In this document: one piece after another, positions 40,287-50,649 of the stretch
Layout of the letters: the number at the start of each line of letters is the position of its first letter
How positions within the stretch are numbered: the first letter of the stretch is position 1
NCBI GenBank assembly: GCA_016716565.1
Contig: JADJWC010000001.1
Coordinates: 124,001 to 188,000, forward strand
Direction of reading: 5' to 3'
Origin: a bacterium
Lineage (GTDB): Bacteria; Bacteroidota; Ignavibacteria; Ignavibacteriales; Ignavibacteriaceae
DNA: 64,000 bases
The notes under the pieces: model-generated
What the model was told of the DNA's origin: nothing
The model's input: the letters and a program-made list of their open reading frames with translations, nothing else
The model's database searches: none
Position numbers and translations under genes: made by a program

Positions 40287-42661
40287 ATGTCAAACTTCAA
40301 AACTAAATATGGACACTTTTCTGATGATGGCAATGAATACATCATCACGAATCATTTAACTCCCAAACCCTGGATAAATGTAATATCAAACGGTGATTAT
40401 GGTTTAGTAATCTCGCAATCAGGAGGGGGATTCAGCTGGCTAACGCATTCAGAATTTAATCGACTTAACAGATGGCATCAGGATTTAGTAAAGGATGATT
40501 GGGGAAAATATTTTTACTTCAAGAGTGACGAATCTGGAGAAATTTGGTCACCGACCTGGATGCCTGTCAAAACAGAGCTTGATTTCTACCAGGTTAAATA
40601 TGGTTTTGGCTATACACAATTTGAAAGTGAGTTTAAAGGCATTCGAATTTTGCTTACGGTTTTTGTTCCATTGAATGAACAAATTGAAATCTGGAATTTT
40701 AAGATTCAGAATAAGAACAACTCGAAAGTTAAACTTTCGGTGTATTCTTATTTTGAATGGTGCCTCGGTTCTTCATCAGATCACCACAGAGAATTTCATA
40801 AAACTTTTTTAGAAACAGAGTTCCATCCTGAACTAAACTGTATGATTGCATCAAAGCGGTTATGGGAAATTCCTTTAAGTAAAAGAGGTCATTGGAATAT
40901 TCAATATCCTTACAAAGGATTTATTTCTTGTTCAAAACCAATTACAGATTATGATGGCGATAAAGAATCATTTGTTGGTAAATACGGCTCAGTTGAAAAA
41001 CCAGGCAAACTAAACGCCTATGAGCTTGGTAGAAAGTTGGGTAAATGGAATGACTCGACGGCAGTTGTCAAAACACAACTTGAAATTAATGCCAATCAAA
41101 AAGATGAATTAAATTTCTTTATCGGGATAAAGAAAAATCAAAATGAAATTAAAAAAACATTAAAAAAATTTCAATACTCATCAGCGATTCGTTCATCGCT
41201 TGAAGAAGCTAAAAAAAGCTGGCTTGAGAGGTTTGGTCAATTGGTTGTTAATACTCCGGATGATGCTTTGAATTTGATGGTCAATAAGTGGCTAAAGTAT
41301 CAGGCAATTTGTGGTAGATTGTGGGCCCGAACTGCATACTACCAACAAAGTGGTGCTTTCGGTTTTAGAGATCAGCTACAGGATAGTTTAGTATTTCTTC
41401 CAATTGATCCTTCGCAAACAAAAAAGCAAATCAGGTTACATGCTGCGCATCAATTTAAAGATGGGACAGTACTGCATTGGTGGCACCCACTAACTGAAAC
41501 AGGACTTCCGACCAAAATGACTGATGATTTACTCTGGCTGCCATTTGTGGTTCTTCACTACGTAAATGAGACGGGTGACTACAGGATTTTGAAATTAAGA
41601 GAACGTACTATGACGATCCTAAGGTAGAAGCATCAATATTTGATCACTGTGTTGCTGCCATCGAGAGAGTATTAAAAAGATTTAGTAAGCGCGGATTACC
41701 ATTGATTGGTGCTGGTGATTGGAATGACGGATTAAGTGCAGTCGGTTTAGATATGAAGGGTGAATCAATCTGGTTGGCTGAGTTTTTCTATCTCGTTCTT
41801 AAAGACTTCTCATCGTTGTGTGATGATATTGGCAAGAAAAAACTATCGAACAGATATCTGGCTAAATCAAACGCATTACAAAAGACATTTGAAAAATACG
41901 CCTGGGATGGCCAATGGTTCTTCCGCGCAACAAAAGATAACGGGGAAAAAATAGGAAGTAAGACAAATAAAGAAGGTAAAATTTATCTTAATGCTCAAAC
42001 CTGGTCAGTAATCAGTGGAATTGCTTCTGAAGACAAACAGAATAAAGCAATGGAATCCGTTACAAAACATTTGCTGAAAAAAAATGGGACTCTTTTACTT
42101 TATCCAGCTTATACAAAACCTGATGAAATGATTGGTTACTTATCAAGATATGCACCTGGAAGAAGAGAAAATGGAGGGGTTTATACTCATGCAGCTACAT
42201 GGTCAATTTGGGCATATTCCTTACTTAAGCAGAATAATAATTCTTTTGAAGCATTTAAAAGATTATGCCCCGTTTATAATGGTATGAATCCCGATGAATA
42301 CAATGCTGAACCTTATGTCACACCCGGGAACATTGATGGACCCGATTCACCAAATTATGGAATGGGTGGTTGGACCTGGTACACAGGTTCGGCAGCGTGG
42401 TTTCAAAAAGTAATTGTTGATTGGATATTGGGAGTGCGTGCAACTAAAGATGGTTTGATCATTGATCCATGTGTCCCTGCAGATTGGAAATCATACACTG
42501 TTACCAGGGCATTCAGAAATACAAAGTACAATATCAATGTTATTAACGAATCTGGTACAGGTAAAAATGTGAAGTATATGGTGGTAGATGGAAAAAGAAT
42601 AGATGAAAACATTTTAAATGTTAAGAATAATAAGACCGTAGAAGTTAAAGTTTATCTATAA
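40287..42661 (+). pseudogene. GH94 phosphorylase, probably 1,2-beta-oligoglucan phosphorylase, split by a -1 frameshift
   Basis: A GH94-family glycoside phosphorylase of about 790 codons. N-terminal part 40287-41627: YIITNHLTPKPWINVISNGD, GFSWLTHSEFNRLNRWHQDL, SPTWMPVK. C-terminal part, open from about 41606 to 42661: LPLIGAGDWNDGLSAVG (the GDWND signature carries the family's catalytic acid), MIGYLSRYAPGRRENGGVYTH, GWTWYTGSAAWF. The frame changes at about 41610-41616, where GAA-CG-TAC should read GAA-CCG-TAC: restoring one C gives REPYYDDPKVEASIFDHC. Substrate is inferred from the neighbouring endo-beta-1,2-glucanases; cellobiose or laminaribiose phosphorylase is the alternative. ATG at 40287 fits better than the TTG at 40269. 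Confidence 0.85.
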
Positions 42662-42705
42662 TCAATCTAATTAACATAATCTCTAATTAATAGAAGGAGA
42701 GTAAA

Positions 42706-44613
42706 ATGAAAACTCATAACACTGTTTTTTTAAGTGTCCTTTTAATTCTTCTGTTACAAGGAATATTGCTGGCTCAATATCCTGTAAGAGAAGACGTGGT
42801 GTGGGCGAGGACTGCACCTGCTGGTTCTATAACCATGGATGGTGTTCTGAATGAACCGGAGTGGGCAACTGCAGAATCAATTCCACTTAACTATGGTGAG
42901 ATGGGATTGCTTCCAACCAGTGGTTGGCGTTCTGAATTTCAGGAAGATGCAATAACAGACTCGACTCACGCTACAATCAAATTTCTTGTAACCTCTGATA
43001 ACCAATTATGGCTGGGATTTGATATTCCCGATTCATCAGTTGGTGGGAATCAGGACTGGGCGAGATGGGACGGAATATTAATGTGTATAAAAGACAAGTT
43101 AACTTTAGATCCATTGATCAATAATGCCCCGGCCGTAGAATATTTTTATACGTGGTGGTATATAAATATACCAACGTACGTCGTTCCCGGCGCTCCACCA
43201 AGATTTATTGGTAGATACGGCAACTTTGATGATACAACAAGAACCCCGGAACAAGTTGCTGCATGGAATGCTAAGACAATTGTAAACGGAACATCAAATG
43301 ATGCCGGAAGAGATGAGGGCTGGACCGTTGAGATGCGAATGGATCTGGCTGTAGTTGGATATGATGTTACACAACCTGCTGGAGATATTGTGATGTTAAA
43401 CTTTAGCATTTGGGATTGCGATTACCTTTTTGAAGGCGATCCGGCAAAGATCAACACAACAAGAACACATTTCCAGTCTCCATGGGGAAATACAAACGCG
43501 AACAACTGCGCAAGAATCCATGCTCGGCCTGATGTCACTACTACAAGTGGGACACTTCCTGGTGTGGACCCCGATGTCGTTCTGCCAAACAATACTACTT
43601 TTTCAGATCCAGTGATAGATGGAGTAATAAATGAAGAAGTATGGTTGGGTTCTTATAAATTTGAAATGGCTTGGGACGATAACAATATTAAATACAGTTA
43701 TCCTGGCATTGGTCCATTTGTTAGTGGTCATTTTCAACCTGAAATAGGTGGTAATCCAAGACCGCCTGTGCTTGACCCATCTTACGGAAAGATTCATATG
43801 TTCTTCAAAGATAACTATCTCTATTTAGCTGCTGATATTAATGATGGAAGAGTGCAGGGTTTAGAGGAATATGATAAAATTGATGGGTTGAGACTGATGA
43901 TTGGCGATAGAGCAACAAATAACGATGACCATAATATGGTTGTGAGACAAATGCGAATCAATTTTGATTTGACAGGTCAGCCAGCAGCGTATGAATTCTT
44001 GCAAACATTAATAGATTCAAATAAAGCCGAATTTGCTGTAGGATTAAAAGGCTCAACCACTGTAAATAATAATACAGATGTTGATGAAGGTTATCAGATA
44101 GAACTGAAAATAGATCTCACAGGTTTAGGTTATGCTTCAGGACTTGGAGATAAATTAATATTTCTTGGTGCAGATTTGTTTGATGGTGACTCATTCGATG
44201 ACCCGCTGAATGATTATGGTTCACGCACCTGGTGGTTCAGAGAGCACGATGGCGGACCTGCACTTGTATGGGCTTATCTGGATCCGAATAAGCCAGTTGG
44301 TGTTGAAAATGAAGTTGTTGGCATTGTTCCAAACTCAATTGAGATCTATGGCAACTATCCTAATCCATTTAATCCATCAACTTTAATAAAATATTCAATT
44401 CCAGTGTCCGGTACTGTAACAATTTCGGTGTTCAATGTTTTAGGTGAACTTGTACAGACAGCAAGTCTGTTCAACAATGCAGGATTAAATGAATATAGTT
44501 TTAATGCTTCTGATCTTTCAACGGGAGCTTACTTTTACACAATCTCTTTAGATAACTTGACTTCCGGAAATAATTTTCAAAATAAATCCGGAAAGATGAT
44601 CTTGATGAAGTAA
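42706..44613 (+). CDS. T9SS-exported protein with two CBM9-like carbohydrate-binding domains
   Basis: A 635-residue exported protein. After the signal peptide (ending ILLAQ) there are two domains of the CBM9/DOMON-like type, each with the IDGxxxExxW signature: ITMDGVLNEPEWATAESI and PVIDGVINEEVWLGSYKF. The second halves carry KFLVTSDNQLWLGFDIPDS and HMFFKDNYLYLAADINDG. A T9SS sorting domain ends the protein (GNYPNPFNPSTLIKYSI). Probably a surface glucan-binding protein. GAAGGAGA precedes the ATG; a hairpin follows at 44622-44666. Confidence 0.82.
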   Translation: MKTHNTVFLSVLLILLLQGILLAQYPVREDVVWARTAPAGSITMDGVLNEPEWATAESIPLNYGEMGLLPTSGWRSEFQEDAITDSTHATIKFLVTSDNQLWLGFDIPDSSVGGNQDWARWDGILMCIKDKLTLDPLINNAPAVEYFYTWWYINIPTYVVPGAPPRFIGRYGNFDDTTRTPEQVAAWNAKTIVNGTSNDAGRDEGWTVEMRMDLAVVGYDVTQPAGDIVMLNFSIWDCDYLFEGDPAKINTTRTHFQSPWGNTNANNCARIHARPDVTTTSGTLPGVDPDVVLPNNTTFSDPVIDGVINEEVWLGSYKFEMAWDDNNIKYSYPGIGPFVSGHFQPEIGGNPRPPVLDPSYGKIHMFFKDNYLYLAADINDGRVQGLEEYDKIDGLRLMIGDRATNNDDHNMVVRQMRINFDLTGQPAAYEFLQTLIDSNKAEFAVGLKGSTTVNNNTDVDEGYQIELKIDLTGLGYASGLGDKLIFLGADLFDGDSFDDPLNDYGSRTWWFREHDGGPALVWAYLDPNKPVGVENEVVGIVPNSIEIYGNYPNPFNPSTLIKYSIPVSGTVTISVFNVLGELVQTASLFNNAGLNEYSFNASDLSTGAYFYTISLDNLTSGNNFQNKSGKMILMK

Positions 44614-44621
44614 CTTATTCA

Positions 44622-44666
44622 AGAGGAGGATTTCCAGAACAGGCAGGAAGTTCTCCTCAATTTTTT
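44622..44666 (+). terminator. Hairpin with T-run before the TonB receptor gene
   Basis: GAGGAG pairs with CTCCTC and, inside, TTCC pairs with GGAA. The stem is followed by AATTTTTTAATT. It may attenuate transcription within the locus. Confidence 0.55.
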
Positions 44667-44690
44667 AATTCATAAATGATGGGATGAACT

Positions 44691-47351
44691 ATGAAGTTAA
44701 CTTTACATTTTACATCAGCTTCAGTTCTAATAACCAGCATATTAATTTTTCTTTTAGCGTATATTTTCTCTGAGAATTTGTATGCACAGACTTCCGGAAA
44801 AATAAGCGGAAGAGTTTTGGATAATGAGGGAAACCCATTAGTTGGGGCGAACATTCTTCTGGAAGAAACAACGATGGGTGCCGCAACTGACTTTGATGGT
44901 TACTATGTAATAATTAATGTTCGGGCAGGAACTTACAAAGTCAGAGTAGCTTATCTGGGTTTTAAACCTCAAATTTTTGAAAACGTTCGCATATCACCTG
45001 ATAAAACGACCACTCTTGATGCTACACTTACACCTGAAGTTATTGAGGGTGAAGCAGTAGTAATCGTTGCACAAAAACCTTTAGTCGAGTTTAATCAGAC
45101 CAGTACTATTTCTTCAATAAATAAAGAGGAGATAAAAAGTTTACCAGTTCAGACTCTCGATGAAATTGTTAACCTGCAAGCAGGTGTTGTTGATGGCCAC
45201 TTCAGAGGGGGAAGACTGGGTGAAGTTCAGTATCAGCTTGACGGTGTAACGGTAAATAATCCTTTTACAAATGCGCCGATCCAGGAAGTAGATCGCTCAA
45301 TTATAGAAGAAGTCCAGGTTATAAGCGGAACTTTTGATGCAAAATACGGACAGGCAATGTCCGGTGTTGTTAATACTGTTTTAAAATCGGGTGGAGAAAA
45401 ATTTAGTTTCTCTGCTGAAAGTTATCTGGGCGATTATTTTACAACTGACACCGAAAGGTATCCACATAATGATTCTTATGATCCGCTTACAATACAATAC
45501 TATCAATTATCTTTGAGCGGTCCGACCGGTCTGCCGCAGACAACATTTCTTGCGAGTGGATTAAAATATTATAACGATGGTTACTTTTTTGGTGAGAGAA
45601 GATTTAATCCAACAGATAGTGCTGATTTTGAGCAAGGAATTTTTAATCCAACAGGAGATGGTGAATTGGTCCCAATGTCAACAAATGATGAATGGGGCGG
45701 TCAATTTAAACTTAGTAACTCTTCAATTTCTTCTATGCAGTTTAACTATCAGCTGACTTACAATTATGCTGAAAGAAAATTTTATAATCATGGGTTTAGA
45801 CTGAATCCGGACGGTATTCCGGAAAATTATTCAACCTCTTTATCTCACGGACTTGCATTCACTCATACTCTTTCTCCTGAACTTTTTTACCAATTGAACG
45901 CTCGTCAAAACTACTTTGACTATGAAAGCTACAGATATGAAGATCTGTTTGACCCAAGCTATCTTGAAGCGGGCGAACCAAAGAGTGATGCAAACTATGA
46001 AGATGGTGCTATAGTACAGGGTGTTGATTTGGGCAGGTATAAACAAAATACAAATTCATTAGTAACTAAAGCTGAAATTGTTTGGCAGATAGACAGATTT
46101 AATTTTTTTGAGTCGGGAATTGAGTTCCAGTATTCGGATATATTATTTGGTCCTCCGGGTTTTTTCGTTTCCACAACCGAAAATGGTGTCCAGATTCTTA
46201 AACCTGTTTATGAATTTCCGAATATGCCTGGTCTGCAATCTTACTACCCGACACAATTAGCTGCTTATCTGCAAGACAGAATTGAACTGTCGGATATCGT
46301 AATAAGAGCTGGGCTTCGTGCTGAGTATTATGATCCCAATGCTCAAATTCCATCTGATTTAAGAAATCCCGCTAACTCAATTGATGGGGCTCCACAATCT
46401 CAACTTGTTGATACAAAAATTAAAACGGTTTTCGCACCAAGATTAGGAATTAATTTTCCTATGTCAGCATCTTCATCAGTTTATTTTTCTTACGGACATT
46501 TCTACCAGATGCCAGCATTGAGTTTGCTGTACGGCAATGCAGATTATTCGATACTTAGTGATCTAGCCGCAAACAGTATTAGTTATGGTATAATGGGTAA
46601 CCCTGATCTAAATCCTGAATTTACTGTTCAATATGAATTCGGATTCAAGCAGGCAATTTCAAACATTCTTGGTCTTCAATTATCATTCTTCTATAAAGAT
46701 ATAAGTGATCTGTTGGGAACGGAAGTTATAGAAACATATAACTCAGCAGAATATTGGAGATTTACTAATGTTGATTTCGGAAGTGTATATGGATTAACAG
46801 TTTCTCTTTTTCAGCAGAACTTTAGTAACATAAGTTCTTCATTGAATTATACCTTACAATTCGCTGAAGGAAATTCAAGCGATCCGAGAGAAACAACAAA
46901 TAGAGCTGCTGCTGGTCAGGATCCTCGTCCTAAATATGTTCCTTTCAACTGGGATCAAAGACATACACTAAATCTCACGGCTATTTACTCGTTACCAGAT
47001 GATTTTTCTGTAAGTGCTATTTTTAAGTTTGGAAGTGGACAACCCTATACTCCGGTTATTGGAACAGGCTTCGGTGCAGACCAAGATCCAAATTCCGGAA
47101 GAAAGGAAAGTTATTTTTTACTTGATCTAAGAGGTGAAAAGTATTTCAATCTGGATATTGTAAATCTAAGTGTCTATGTCAGGGTTTTCAATCTACTGAA
47201 TGAATATTACGTAAATGGGTTTGTATTCAGTGATACCGGAAGTCCTGATTATACACTTTATCCCGAAACTGTTGCTGCTCAACTTTACGATCCTTCAAGG
47301 TTTTATGAACCAAGAAGAATTGAATTTGGTATTTCATTGAGGAGTTTATAA
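44691..47351 (+). CDS. TonB-dependent receptor with CarboxypepD_reg domain (glucan oligosaccharide uptake)
   Basis: An 886-residue outer-membrane receptor. Signal peptide ending LYAQ, then a carboxypeptidase-regulatory-like domain (about 28-110: GKISGRVLDNEGNPLVGANI, GAATDFDGYYVIINVRAGTY), plug (about 125-240: INKEEIKSLPVQTLDEIVNL, VQYQLDGVTVNNPF) and a barrel ending RRIEFGISLRSL. The domain order is SusC-like, but no SusD gene is next to it. The two following genes encode a large T9SS protein (2 bp apart) and a PorV-like protein, which may form the import complex. Substrate by context: beta-1,2-glucan oligosaccharides. Confidence 0.9.
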   Translation: MKLTLHFTSASVLITSILIFLLAYIFSENLYAQTSGKISGRVLDNEGNPLVGANILLEETTMGAATDFDGYYVIINVRAGTYKVRVAYLGFKPQIFENVRISPDKTTTLDATLTPEVIEGEAVVIVAQKPLVEFNQTSTISSINKEEIKSLPVQTLDEIVNLQAGVVDGHFRGGRLGEVQYQLDGVTVNNPFTNAPIQEVDRSIIEEVQVISGTFDAKYGQAMSGVVNTVLKSGGEKFSFSAESYLGDYFTTDTERYPHNDSYDPLTIQYYQLSLSGPTGLPQTTFLASGLKYYNDGYFFGERRFNPTDSADFEQGIFNPTGDGELVPMSTNDEWGGQFKLSNSSISSMQFNYQLTYNYAERKFYNHGFRLNPDGIPENYSTSLSHGLAFTHTLSPELFYQLNARQNYFDYESYRYEDLFDPSYLEAGEPKSDANYEDGAIVQGVDLGRYKQNTNSLVTKAEIVWQIDRFNFFESGIEFQYSDILFGPPGFFVSTTENGVQILKPVYEFPNMPGLQSYYPTQLAAYLQDRIELSDIVIRAGLRAEYYDPNAQIPSDLRNPANSIDGAPQSQLVDTKIKTVFAPRLGINFPMSASSSVYFSYGHFYQMPALSLLYGNADYSILSDLAANSISYGIMGNPDLNPEFTVQYEFGFKQAISNILGLQLSFFYKDISDLLGTEVIETYNSAEYWRFTNVDFGSVYGLTVSLFQQNFSNISSSLNYTLQFAEGNSSDPRETTNRAAAGQDPRPKYVPFNWDQRHTLNLTAIYSLPDDFSVSAIFKFGSGQPYTPVIGTGFGADQDPNSGRKESYFLLDLRGEKYFNLDIVNLSVYVRVFNLLNEYYVNGFVFSDTGSPDYTLYPETVAAQLYDPSRFYEPRRIEFGISLRSL

Positions 47352-47353
47352 TT

Positions 47354-50300
47354 ATGACTAAGAATAAAAAAAATCGGAAACATTTTTATTCGTTAAATGC
47401 TGGTTTTGGGTTGTGTTTAATCATAACGCTTTTTGCATTAATCGATCTCGATATAAAAGCACAGGTAATAACTCCCGTTCCGCCTGAGTGGCGCGGTAAT
47501 ATTGATGCAGAAAGAATCGGCCATCACGACGCAAACCTCATCCGCACAAGATACAGAAGCTACGGAATGGTTGGAGATTATCCGGATGATCCAATTAATG
47601 TAGATCTTTCAATTTTTCATTCTGTAGAAATACCTAAAGGCTCGGGGGAAAATTATAGTGATGGAACAACACCTTTCGTGCTATCAGAAGTAATTCAGAC
47701 AAATGGTAATCCCGCGTATATAATGGAAACGGGTTATCGGGAGCGTCAGGGAACCAGTCCAATTACAAATAAGACCATGCGGTTCGAACCACGTTTCGGT
47801 TATTTTGAACCAAGTAATGCAATCAATCTTGCAGAAGCACCCGCAATAAGTACAGATCCAAGAACCTGGCCTGCTCAATGGTATGATAAACTTCTCGATC
47901 CGGATGATCCAGGATGGAGCGGTTCGTGGAATGGATACTTTGGTAAAATTGCAAAAGCCGATCAGGAAAGTTTTACGGTTTATGATGATAATTTTTATGA
48001 TGCGTGGAGTTTCTATCCTGACTCACGTGATGACACAAGACGGGGTTTGGGATTAAGAGTAGAACAAAGGGGATTTCAATGGTCAAATCCCCAGGCAGGA
48101 TATGTTATCTTCTTTCATTATGATATCACCAATGAAGGAACTACTACTTATGATAATAATGTAATCTTTGGTTTATACATGGATTCGGGAGTCGGCGGTT
48201 CTGCAATAGGTTTAGATGGTATACCTGAATCAGATGATGATAATGCATATTACGATAAAGAGATTGGATTAAACCTGGTATATACCTGGGATAAAAATGG
48301 GAATGGAGTAAAGGGACAAACCGGTTATCTGGGTTATTCATATTTGGAAACTCCCGGTAATGCTCTGGATGCGGTTGATAACGATGAAGATGGTATTCTG
48401 AATGAGAAAAGAGACAGTGGTCCAGGTATGGAAATTATTGGGCAGGATGCTATACTGGGTTACATAAATGCTAATTACGATGTGGCTAAATTTGAAATCT
48501 ATCATGGACCAGTTACAAGCAGACCGGCATATATAGCTGGCGTTTGGTGGACGGGTGATGAAGATCTTGATTGGGTTGCAGAATATTATGATACCGGCGC
48601 AGATGGAGTCTTTGGAACCAATGATACTGGTGAAAATGATGGCATGCCAACGAATGGTGAAACCAATTTTGACAAAACAGATATCGACGAATCTGATATG
48701 ATTGGTTTAACAGGCTTTAAACTTAACAGGATTCGTCCCGGTGTTGGTAATCCATCTTCTGAAGTTGATCAGATTGTTTTCTTTGATGATGGTAAACAAT
48801 GGCCGAAAAGATTGTGGAATATTTTTACGGATCCTGATAGTGCATTCGGTGCACCTCTAGCACTTAATTACAATATCGGTTTCTTGTTTGCTTCCGGCCC
48901 CTTTGTGCTTCCTTCTCAAAATACAGAGAGATTCAGTTTGGCTCTTGGGTTTGGTGCTAATTTGCGTGATTTAAGAGTTACTACAGCAGTCGTTCAGCAA
49001 ATTTATAAAGCTAATTACCAGTTTGCTGTTCCACCGCCATTACCAACTTTATATGCGTATGCCGGAGATGGCTTTGTCCAGCTCAACTGGGATAATGCAG
49101 CAGAACGTGCCTTTGATCCTATAACTAACAATAATGACTTTGAAGGCTACAGAATTTATCGCAGCACTGATCCTGCATTTTTGGATCCGAGAGAAAATTT
49201 TCCGGGTAGTGGTGAATGGTCAATTGTTAACGGATATCCTATCGCTCAGTTTGATCTGGTAAATGAATTTTATGGTTATTCTCAAACCACAGTAAATGGT
49301 ATCGCTTATTATCTTGGAGATGAAACCGGATTAACTCACTCCTTCAGAGATACCGATGTGAACAATGGACAGCGATATTTTTATGCAGTATGCTCTTATG
49401 ACAGAGGGGTTGATTCAATTCAAATTTATCCTTCTGAAAATGCAATAACTGTCAGTCAGACTTTAAGAGGGGGAACAATACTTCCGAAAAATGTCGTCGA
49501 GGTTTATCCTAATGCACCGGTAGTAGGTTATACTGATGCTCAGGTGCTGAACGTAGTTCAAGCCGAGGGAGAGGGGATTGGTGATTTTAATGTCAGAGTT
49601 GTTAATACAGAAATGGTTCCGGAGAATAATCTCTTCGGCGTAACTTTCTCCAGCGACAAAGACAGTATAAGAGCTGAACACTATATGATGCGTAATGAAA
49701 CCGTTGGTGATACATTGTTTTTATTTGGAGATGATCTGGAAGGTAAAGGAATTGGACCGGCTGGTAGCGGTATTCTTCCAATAATCAGCACACTAAAAAC
49801 AGTTGAGATTGATTCACCGAACACACAAATGATAAGAAACAGTAATACAAATATTCCTGTCAAGATTCGGTATTCAACTGCATTCCCGATTAATTTGAGA
49901 AGAGTAGGCTATCCCGAAAATATAGATATCATTTTCAGTGATGTAGTGTTGGATACATCAATTGCCGATATAGGTGCCCCGGCGAGACCTGTAAAGTTCA
50001 CGGTGCGAGCCTTAACAGATACCGGTGATATAAAACTCAGATTTGTCTTCTTCGATAAAAATGCTAGTGGTGGCGGCACGATAGATTCTCACCAGGATTA
50101 TATTGAGATTCGCACTGCGACAAAAGATAATCCTACAGTCAGAAGAGCAACCTGGAAACTTGAGGTCGATACTACCGGATTTGGAACCGGTTCAATTACG
50201 CCGCCAACAGTTGGTGATAAATACGAACTAAGACTCTTTGTTCCTTTTACTTCCGCAGATAAGTTTACATTCCTTTCAAAAGCAGGATATGTCGATCCAA

Positions 50301-50635
50301 ATCTTGCAAAGAGTCAATTCGATGAAGATCCATATGTCGTTCCGAATCCATATGTGGGTGCGGCTAGTTTTGAACCTCAGAGATACGCTGTTTCCGGTAG
50401 AGGCGAACGTAAAATTGAATTCAGAAATCTTCCTGCTGGATGCATTATAAGAATATATACAGTCACGGGTGAACTGGTTCAGACACTTTCCCACGATGGA
50501 AATATAAACAAGGGTATCGTAGAGTGGGATCTTAGAAACAGAGATAACCTTGATATAGCCCCGGGGCTTTACATCTACCATGTTGATGGTGGAAGTGTTG
50601 GTACGTTCATAGGCAAATTTGCAGTAATTAAATAA
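47354..50635 (+). CDS. Giant T9SS-exported surface protein paired with the TonB receptor
   Basis: A 1093-residue exported protein. The signal segment is at about 18-36 (ending DIKAQ). It contains aspartate-rich calcium-binding-like loops (AVDNDEDGILNEKRD; then DGVFGTNDTGENDG), a fibronectin-like module (LPTLYAYAGDGFVQLNWD, NDFEGYRIYRSTDP), and a variant sorting domain: YVVPNPYVGAASFEPQRY, EFRNLPAGCIIRIYTVTGE, GLYIYHVDGG. I do not recognise a named family. Position directly behind a TonB receptor gene suggests it caps or feeds the receptor, as SusD does in Bacteroidota. Confidence 0.8.
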   Translation: MTKNKKNRKHFYSLNAGFGLCLIITLFALIDLDIKAQVITPVPPEWRGNIDAERIGHHDANLIRTRYRSYGMVGDYPDDPINVDLSIFHSVEIPKGSGENYSDGTTPFVLSEVIQTNGNPAYIMETGYRERQGTSPITNKTMRFEPRFGYFEPSNAINLAEAPAISTDPRTWPAQWYDKLLDPDDPGWSGSWNGYFGKIAKADQESFTVYDDNFYDAWSFYPDSRDDTRRGLGLRVEQRGFQWSNPQAGYVIFFHYDITNEGTTTYDNNVIFGLYMDSGVGGSAIGLDGIPESDDDNAYYDKEIGLNLVYTWDKNGNGVKGQTGYLGYSYLETPGNALDAVDNDEDGILNEKRDSGPGMEIIGQDAILGYINANYDVAKFEIYHGPVTSRPAYIAGVWWTGDEDLDWVAEYYDTGADGVFGTNDTGENDGMPTNGETNFDKTDIDESDMIGLTGFKLNRIRPGVGNPSSEVDQIVFFDDGKQWPKRLWNIFTDPDSAFGAPLALNYNIGFLFASGPFVLPSQNTERFSLALGFGANLRDLRVTTAVVQQIYKANYQFAVPPPLPTLYAYAGDGFVQLNWDNAAERAFDPITNNNDFEGYRIYRSTDPAFLDPRENFPGSGEWSIVNGYPIAQFDLVNEFYGYSQTTVNGIAYYLGDETGLTHSFRDTDVNNGQRYFYAVCSYDRGVDSIQIYPSENAITVSQTLRGGTILPKNVVEVYPNAPVVGYTDAQVLNVVQAEGEGIGDFNVRVVNTEMVPENNLFGVTFSSDKDSIRAEHYMMRNETVGDTLFLFGDDLEGKGIGPAGSGILPIISTLKTVEIDSPNTQMIRNSNTNIPVKIRYSTAFPINLRRVGYPENIDIIFSDVVLDTSIADIGAPARPVKFTVRALTDTGDIKLRFVFFDKNASGGGTIDSHQDYIEIRTATKDNPTVRRATWKLEVDTTGFGTGSITPPTVGDKYELRLFVPFTSADKFTFLSKAGYVDPNLAKSQFDEDPYVVPNPYVGAASFEPQRYAVSGRGERKIEFRNLPAGCIIRIYTVTGELVQTLSHDGNINKGIVEWDLRNRDNLDIAPGLYIYHVDGGSVGTFIGKFAVIK

Positions 50636-50649
50636 AGATGGTGGTCAAA

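Noticed and set aside
47354..50635. SusD homologue
   Set aside because: No TPR-like SusD helices or lipobox; it ends with a T9SS sorting domain instead.
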